Source of the DNA: Paenibacillus odorifer
GTDB lineage: Bacteria; Bacillota; Bacilli; Paenibacillales; Paenibacillaceae
Length of the DNA: 64,000 nt
Direction of reading: 5' to 3'
Assembly: GCF_000758725.1 (NCBI RefSeq)
Contig: NZ_CP009428.1
Coordinates: 2,852,001-2,916,000 of the forward strand
The translations under genes and the position numbers were made by a program. Positions 59,733 to 64,000 of the stretch are shown in pieces. Each line of letters opens with the position of its first letter. The first letter of the stretch is position 1. Under the pieces are notes generated by a model. It did no database searches. It was given only the letters and a program-made list of their open reading frames with translations, and was not told the origin of the DNA.

Positions 59733-60551
59733 TTACACCTGTTCTCTGCTGTGCACACGATATTCTCTTGGTGACATACCAAAACGGCTTCGGAAGACGC
59801 GGTGAAAATAGGTATAGTTCGCAAAACCACAAGTTTCTGCTACTTGCTCCAGCGGCATGGGACTGAAGGTTATCCGTTCTCTGGCCATTTCCAGTCGGAC
59901 ATCGTTTACATATTTAATAATACTGGTCCCAAAGGCTTCTTTAAATAAATGAACGGCTCGCGAGACGGATATACCCACAAAACCTGCTACATCCTCCAAT
60001 AGAAAGGGTACGGTTGCGTGCTCCTCAACATATTGCTTCATTCGGTATGCCAAATAACCTTTTGGAGTAATTGCTGGCTGGTCTGTAATTAGCCGGTCGA
60101 TTTCCATACATAGAATTTGCAGATAGCAGGCAGATATTTCTGGAGAGAAGTCGGAAAGTCGACGGTGCTCCAGAATTAACTGGCGAAACAAGCCAAGAAA
60201 ATTCTCACTAAGCGGCACACTTAGGCGAGTGGGTCTTTGTGAACGTTGCCACCATTCATCAATCCATGTTCCCCCACAAAAAATATGATAATCTCCGCTT
60301 TCAATTCGTGGCTTGCCTACAGGGTACTCTTCTTTATCTATGATCAAATAGTAAGGATCATTTGGAGCGAATAACATAATATCCCCGCTTTCCACAGGTG
60401 ACATCACACCATCGATCAATGCACGGCTTCTTCCTTCCGTTTGCAGACGTATAAGAAAGTTCTGGTTCCCTTGACTTTGAGACATATGAAAAGGCTTGCG
60501 ATGAAAAGAAAATCCGGCTGATAATACGTGACAGGTAGCAGAATGAGTCAT
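59733..60551 (-). CDS. AraC-family transcriptional regulator, 272 aa
   Basis: N-terminal cupin-like sugar-binding half (AraC_binding) with ALIDGVMSPVESGDIMLFAPNDP, and two C-terminal helix-turn-helix units: LLEDVAGFVGISVSRAVHLFKEAFG and PLEQVAETCGFANYTYFHRVFRSRFGMSPREYR. ATG at 60551 is chosen since AGGAGG sits right upstream; the frame extends to 60593 without a site. It is divergent from the sugar catabolic operon at 60829 and is probably its regulator. Confidence 0.9.
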   Translation of the reverse strand: MTHSATCHVLSAGFSFHRKPFHMSQSQGNQNFLIRLQTEGRSRALIDGVMSPVESGDIMLFAPNDPYYLIIDKEEYPVGKPRIESGDYHIFCGGTWIDEWWQRSQRPTRLSVPLSENFLGLFRQLILEHRRLSDFSPEISACYLQILCMEIDRLITDQPAITPKGYLAYRMKQYVEEHATVPFLLEDVAGFVGISVSRAVHLFKEAFGTSIIKYVNDVRLEMARERITFSPMPLEQVAETCGFANYTYFHRVFRSRFGMSPREYRVHSREQV

Positions 60552-60618
60552 AGGTCCTCCTAGGTGTATTGAAATGATAAGCAGATTGTTCATGTTTTAA
60601 TCATATTCTTCATTTTAA

Positions 60619-60633
60619 TATATACGCTTTCAT
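60619..60633 (-). promoter_or_regulatory. cre-like site in the divergent regulator/operon region
   Basis: Minus strand reads ATGAAAGCGTATATA, matching the CcpA site WTGNAANCGNWNNCW at all but one position (the final C). It suggests glucose repression of the catabolic operon or regulator; binding not tested. The rest of the 60552-60828 gap holds no gene. Confidence 0.45.
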
Positions 60634-60828
60634 ATTACTATGTAGCTAAGCAATAAAGAAAGAAATCGACCATCAACGCTAGAAACAGTCGGTATTAGCT
60701 GTGCTTACAAGAATGACAGTTTAAGGAAACTGATGAGAATCAGATTAGTCAATTCTGTTACAGCATTATTGTTCAAGTGATTATCACTACAGAAAGCTAA
60801 CTTTAAATCCAATTGGAGTGATTCGAAA

Positions 60829-61596
60829 ATGCTGAAGATAGGCCTGCAATTGTATACGCTCAGAGAAGAACTGGAACAGGATTTTGAAGGGACACTGCGT
60901 AAAGTGGCAGCCCTTGGTTATAAAGGCGTGGAGTTTTTCCATTACTTCGGCCGTAGCGCAGCAGAAGTCAAACAACTGCTTGATGAACTAGGATTAGTTG
61001 CGCTGGGCGCACACCGTCCCTATGACGCGTTGTTAAATGATACAGAGGCAGAGATTGCGTACAACCTAGAGATTGGAAATCATAATCTGATTGTGCCGTA
61101 TCTGTCAGAAGAACAACGTAACTATGAAGAAGTTGCTGCGAATCTGAAGATCATTGGAGAAAAGTGCAAGGCGCGTGGAGCGGTTCTTTTGTACCATAAT
61201 CATGACTTTGAGCTAACTGATCGATATGGTGACCGTACAGCGTTTGACGGTTTGTTTGAAGAAGTGCCAGCTGATTTGCTGCAAGTTGAAATGGATACAT
61301 GCTGGGTACATCACGCAGGTTATGATGCCGTAGAATATATCAACAAATACGCTGGCCGGTTGCCGATCATCCATCTGAAAGATTTGAAGAAACATGAGGA
61401 TGGTTCACCAGAAACGGTTGTTCTAGGCGAAGGAGAAGTAAACCTTACAGCAATTCTTGATGCGGCTGTACAGGCAAAGGTAGAGTGGGCGGTAGTGGAG
61501 CAGGATTATTGCAGCCGTTCACCATTAGAAAGTGTAGAAGATAGTTTGAAATGGGTAAAAGCATACGCTAATCAAGGGGGAAATGTTCATGTCTAA
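60829..61596 (+). CDS. Sugar-phosphate isomerase/epimerase TIM barrel, 255 aa
   Basis: AP-endonuclease-2/xylose-isomerase-like fold: LKIGLQLYTLREELEQDF at the start, YHNHDFEL with metal-binding His near residue 125, QVEMDTCWVHHAGYD and PIIHLKDLKKHEDGS with the remaining Asp/His ligands. Such enzymes epimerise keto-sugars or act in inositol breakdown (IolE/IolH-like). First gene of a four-gene packed operon; ATG follows GGAGTG. Overlaps the next gene by eight bases. Confidence 0.9.
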   Translation: MLKIGLQLYTLREELEQDFEGTLRKVAALGYKGVEFFHYFGRSAAEVKQLLDELGLVALGAHRPYDALLNDTEAEIAYNLEIGNHNLIVPYLSEEQRNYEEVAANLKIIGEKCKARGAVLLYHNHDFELTDRYGDRTAFDGLFEEVPADLLQVEMDTCWVHHAGYDAVEYINKYAGRLPIIHLKDLKKHEDGSPETVVLGEGEVNLTAILDAAVQAKVEWAVVEQDYCSRSPLESVEDSLKWVKAYANQGGNVHV

Positions 61597-62686
61597 AAAG
61601 TTGAGAATTGCTATTGTCGGTTGCGGTGGAATTGCTAATGGAAAACATATGCCAAGTTTGTCACGTCAAGCAGATGCTGAAATGGTAGCCTTCTGTGATA
61701 TCGTCGAAGAACGTGCACAGGAAGCAGCAAAAACCTATGGTGCTGAAGGCGCGGCTGTATATACAGATTATCAAGAGCTTTTGAAAGCCGGAGGATTCGA
61801 TATCGTGCATGTATGTACACCGAATGACAGTCACTCCGTGATCACAATCGCAGCATTGGAAGCTGGCAATCATGTAATGTGTGAGAAGCCTATGGCGAAG
61901 ACTACAGCTCAAGCACAGGAAATGTTAGAGGCTGCTAAACGTACAGGCATGAAATTGTCTGTAGCTTATCAAAACCGTTATCGTGCGGATAGTGAATACC
62001 TTAAAGACGTTTGCGAAAACGGTGAGCTTGGTGAAATCTATTATGCAAAAGCGATCGCAGTACGTCGTCGTGCGGTTCCTACATGGGGCGTATTCCTGGA
62101 TGAAGAAAAGCAAGGTGGGGGTCCACTGATCGATATCGGTACGCATGCGCTTGATCTAACATTATGGATGATGGACAATTATAAACCGCGTAGTGTTATG
62201 GGCTCGACTTTTCATAAGCTAGGTAACCGTAAAAACGGCGGAAATGCCTTTGGTCCATGGGACCCTGAACAATTTAAAGTAGAAGATTCAGCATTTGGAT
62301 TTATTACCATGGAAAATGGTGCTACAATTGTACTGGAATCAAGCTGGGCTCTTAATGTATCGGAATTTGGAGAAGCGAAGACGCTCCTCGCAGGTACAGA
62401 GGGTGGCGCAGATATGAAGGACGGGTTACGCTTAAATGGTGACCGTGGTGGCCGTCTATACGAGACTAAAATTGACTTGTCCGCAGGGGGAGTAGCTTTC
62501 TTTAACGGAGGACAAGAGAGTGAATCCGATCGTGAAGCTCGCTTGTGGCTTGAGGCAGTTAGGGAAGATAAAGAACCAGTAGTTAAACCTGAACAAGCCC
62601 TTGTCGTTACCCAAATTTTGGAGGCTATTTACGAATCTTCCCGTACAGGTCGTGCTGTGTATTTTGACGGAACATCAGATAACTAA
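61589..62686 (+). CDS. Gfo/Idh/MocA-family NAD(P) oxidoreductase, 365 aa
   Basis: Rossmann domain IAIVGCGGIANGKHMPSL with GxGxxA pattern, VCTPNDSHSVIT and HVMCEKPMAKT (the conserved EKP Lys), then the alpha/beta C-terminal domain with GGPLIDIGTHALDLTLWMMD giving the catalytic Asp/His. Oxidises or reduces a cyclic sugar or polyol. Start chosen at 61589, eight bases after GGGGG; an in-frame ATG at 61583 is too close to the site. Confidence 0.92.
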   Translation: MSKKLRIAIVGCGGIANGKHMPSLSRQADAEMVAFCDIVEERAQEAAKTYGAEGAAVYTDYQELLKAGGFDIVHVCTPNDSHSVITIAALEAGNHVMCEKPMAKTTAQAQEMLEAAKRTGMKLSVAYQNRYRADSEYLKDVCENGELGEIYYAKAIAVRRRAVPTWGVFLDEEKQGGGPLIDIGTHALDLTLWMMDNYKPRSVMGSTFHKLGNRKNGGNAFGPWDPEQFKVEDSAFGFITMENGATIVLESSWALNVSEFGEAKTLLAGTEGGADMKDGLRLNGDRGGRLYETKIDLSAGGVAFFNGGQESESDREARLWLEAVREDKEPVVKPEQALVVTQILEAIYESSRTGRAVYFDGTSDN

Positions 62687-62708
62687 ACGAGAAGCAGGTG
62701 TGAAGTTC

Positions 62709-63779
62709 ATGAGTTCAAACAGACATTCTGTAGTCATTGTTGGTTTTGGAGGAATGGGAAGTTATCACGCAGGATTGATAAAAGAGACCTCTACCTTAAT
62801 CGTAGTTGGAACGTACGATGTGCTTGAAGCACGTCGTACCAATTCCAACGACGCTGGCTACAAGGCGTACCAAAGTTATGAAGAAGTATTGGCAGATTCT
62901 TCGGTCGAAATTATTCTAATTGCCACACCGAACGATGTGCACAAAGAAATTGCGATTCGTGCATTACAAGCTGGCAAACATGTCATTTGTGAGAAGCCAG
63001 TTACTCTATCGAAGGTTGAATTTCAAGAAATACTGGCAGCCGCTGATGAAGCTGGACGTGTGTTTATGGTGCATCAGAACAGACGTTGGGATGAAGATTT
63101 TTTAACCATCAAAAAAATGTACGATGAGGAGACGATTGGATCCCTATTCCAGATCGAATCCCGCGTGCATGGAGCGAACGGAATTCCTGGAGACTGGCGT
63201 CATGTTAAGGCACAAGGCGGAGGGATGCTGCTGGATTGGGGCGTTCACTTATTGGACCAGCTATTATTCATGATTGATAGCAAAATCACCAGTGTGAGCA
63301 GTAGTCTAAGCTTTATTTTAGGAAACGATGTCGATGACGGCTTTGAAGCTATTCTGCAATTTGAGAATGGAATTAAAGCGATCGTAGAGGTTGGGACGAC
63401 TAACTTTATTACATTGCCAAGATGGTATGTGAAGGGTATCGAAGGCACTGGAATTATTGAAGACTGGTCATTAACCGGAAGATTGGTGACAAGAAATAAC
63501 GCAGGTGAAAAAATCGAACCGAAGCCGATTCGTGCAGGTGTAGGACTAACTAAAACTATGGCACCTCCATCGGAGGGGGCAACGATCACTGAGGAATTAC
63601 CTCAGCCGTCGGAGTTAAGCTCTAGCTTTTATGATAATTTCGCTGCTGTCATTGAGGGTACTGCAGAACCTATCGTTAAGAACGCTGAGGTTATGCGGGT
63701 ACAGAATTTGATTGAAGTTATTTTTGAAGCTGCTGAGAGTAATCAAGTGGTGAAGAATTTTGATATCTACGGTAAATAA
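62709..63779 (+). CDS. Second Gfo/Idh/MocA-family oxidoreductase, 356 aa
   Basis: Similar architecture to the previous gene: VVIVGFGGMGSYHAGLI, IATPNDVHKEIAIRAL, HVICEKPVTLS, and GGGMLLDWGVHLLDQLLFMID. The two are only distantly alike, so they probably handle different steps or anomers. ATG 62709 follows AGGTGTGA; the open frame further upstream overlaps the preceding gene and is not used. Confidence 0.92.
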   Translation: MSSNRHSVVIVGFGGMGSYHAGLIKETSTLIVVGTYDVLEARRTNSNDAGYKAYQSYEEVLADSSVEIILIATPNDVHKEIAIRALQAGKHVICEKPVTLSKVEFQEILAAADEAGRVFMVHQNRRWDEDFLTIKKMYDEETIGSLFQIESRVHGANGIPGDWRHVKAQGGGMLLDWGVHLLDQLLFMIDSKITSVSSSLSFILGNDVDDGFEAILQFENGIKAIVEVGTTNFITLPRWYVKGIEGTGIIEDWSLTGRLVTRNNAGEKIEPKPIRAGVGLTKTMAPPSEGATITEELPQPSELSSSFYDNFAAVIEGTAEPIVKNAEVMRVQNLIEVIFEAAESNQVVKNFDIYGK

Positions 63780-63813
63780 TAAGTAAACTATTTCCAAGAG
63801 GAGGTGGCCTACA

Positions 63814-64000
63814 ATGAAACTTGGAGTATTTATGGTCTTGTTTGGAGGTCGTAAGCTGGAGGATGCTCTTGATTATGTAGTATCCAAAGGGCTAAAGGCG
63901 GTAGAAATCGGTACGGGAGGCAATCCTGGCAACAGCCACTGCGACCCTAAAATGCTGCTGGAGAATGAAACAGCCTTACAAGAATTCAAACATGCTGTGG
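63814..64000 (+). CDS. Sugar-phosphate isomerase/epimerase, 5' part only (runs off the window)
   Basis: Start ATG at 63814 after AAGAGGAGGTGG. The first 62 residues begin MKLGVFMVLFGGRKLEDAL and include the strand AVEIGTGGNPGNSH, which match the opening of TIM-barrel IolE/IolI-like isomerases. It lies 34 bases after the second dehydrogenase gene and so extends the operon. The rest of the gene is outside the window. Confidence 0.8.
   Translation, partial: MKLGVFMVLFGGRKLEDALDYVVSKGLKAVEIGTGGNPGNSHCDPKMLLENETALQEFKHAV

Overview
The window looks like a chromosomal stretch of a Paenibacillus-type, spore-forming Firmicute. The pointers are copper-amine-oxidase-N-type repeats and S-layer-homology repeats on secreted proteins, strong AGGAGG-type ribosome binding sites with frequent GTG/TTG starts, YesM/YesN-type two-component genes next to a sugar ABC transporter, a T-box leader on thrS, a TPP riboswitch on a thiamine operon and a des-desK-desR thermosensing locus. 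No rRNA, tRNA, prophage, insertion sequence or CRISPR array was seen. Both window ends cut through genes.

Layout. 1-3.4 kb: tail of a GDSL/rhamnogalacturonan acetylesterase-like gene, a short-chain dehydrogenase, an MgtC/SapB membrane protein and an aldose-1-epimerase. 3.4-5.7 kb: thrS on the minus strand with its T-box leader and promoter. 5.8-16.7 kb: housekeeping and cell-surface genes (TraX-like, two lipoproteins, nitroreductase, PrsA-type foldase, LytTR regulator, lactonase, an isolated divergent Hfq, PAP2 phosphatase, aromatic-acid-exporter-like protein). 16.9-24.1 kb: HelD, an MFS transporter, fructose-6-phosphate aldolase/transaldolase, rpiA, VanZ-like and GNAT genes. 24.2-27.9 kb: a MarR repressor with its own promoter/operator, translationally coupled to a large MMPL/RND exporter. 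28.0-32.8 kb: TPR protein, RCC1-repeat secreted protein, LOG-family hydrolase, ChbG/YdjC deacetylase and two small unknown genes, one with an Sm/Hfq-like pattern.

33.0-42.3 kb is a carbohydrate uptake and sensing cluster: binding lipoprotein, two permeases (no ATPase), a YesM-type kinase, a second, membrane-anchored binding protein lying between kinase and regulator, a YesN-type AraC response regulator, and an unrecognised HExxH putative metallopeptidase. 42.5-45.4 kb is the fatty-acid desaturase with DesK/DesR. 45.4-45.9 kb is a gene-free gap with short repeats. 45.9-48.6 kb: aspartate-semialdehyde dehydrogenase, small proteins and an RluF-type pseudouridine synthase. 48.6-53.7 kb (minus): TPP riboswitch followed by thiZ-thiX-thiY-thiM-thiD-thiE, for precursor uptake and thiamine phosphate assembly. 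53.8-56.3 kb: a cystine/polar amino-acid ABC transporter. 56.3-60.6 kb: SLH protein, Fur, AIM24, small basic protein, methyltransferase and AraC regulator. 60.8-64 kb: a tightly packed sugar/polyol catabolic operon (two TIM-barrel isomerases and two Gfo/Idh/MocA dehydrogenases), divergent from the AraC gene.

The most unusual observations are: thiZ, whose conserved N-terminus can only be translated from a non-AUG (AUC) codon; a second gene at 38157 with the same problem; a gene whose Shine-Dalgarno sequence is buried in a perfect 15-bp terminator-like hairpin (10462-10511); a kinase/binding-protein/regulator trio; an unknown HExxH enzyme; and two separate Sm-like small proteins (13923 and 32537).
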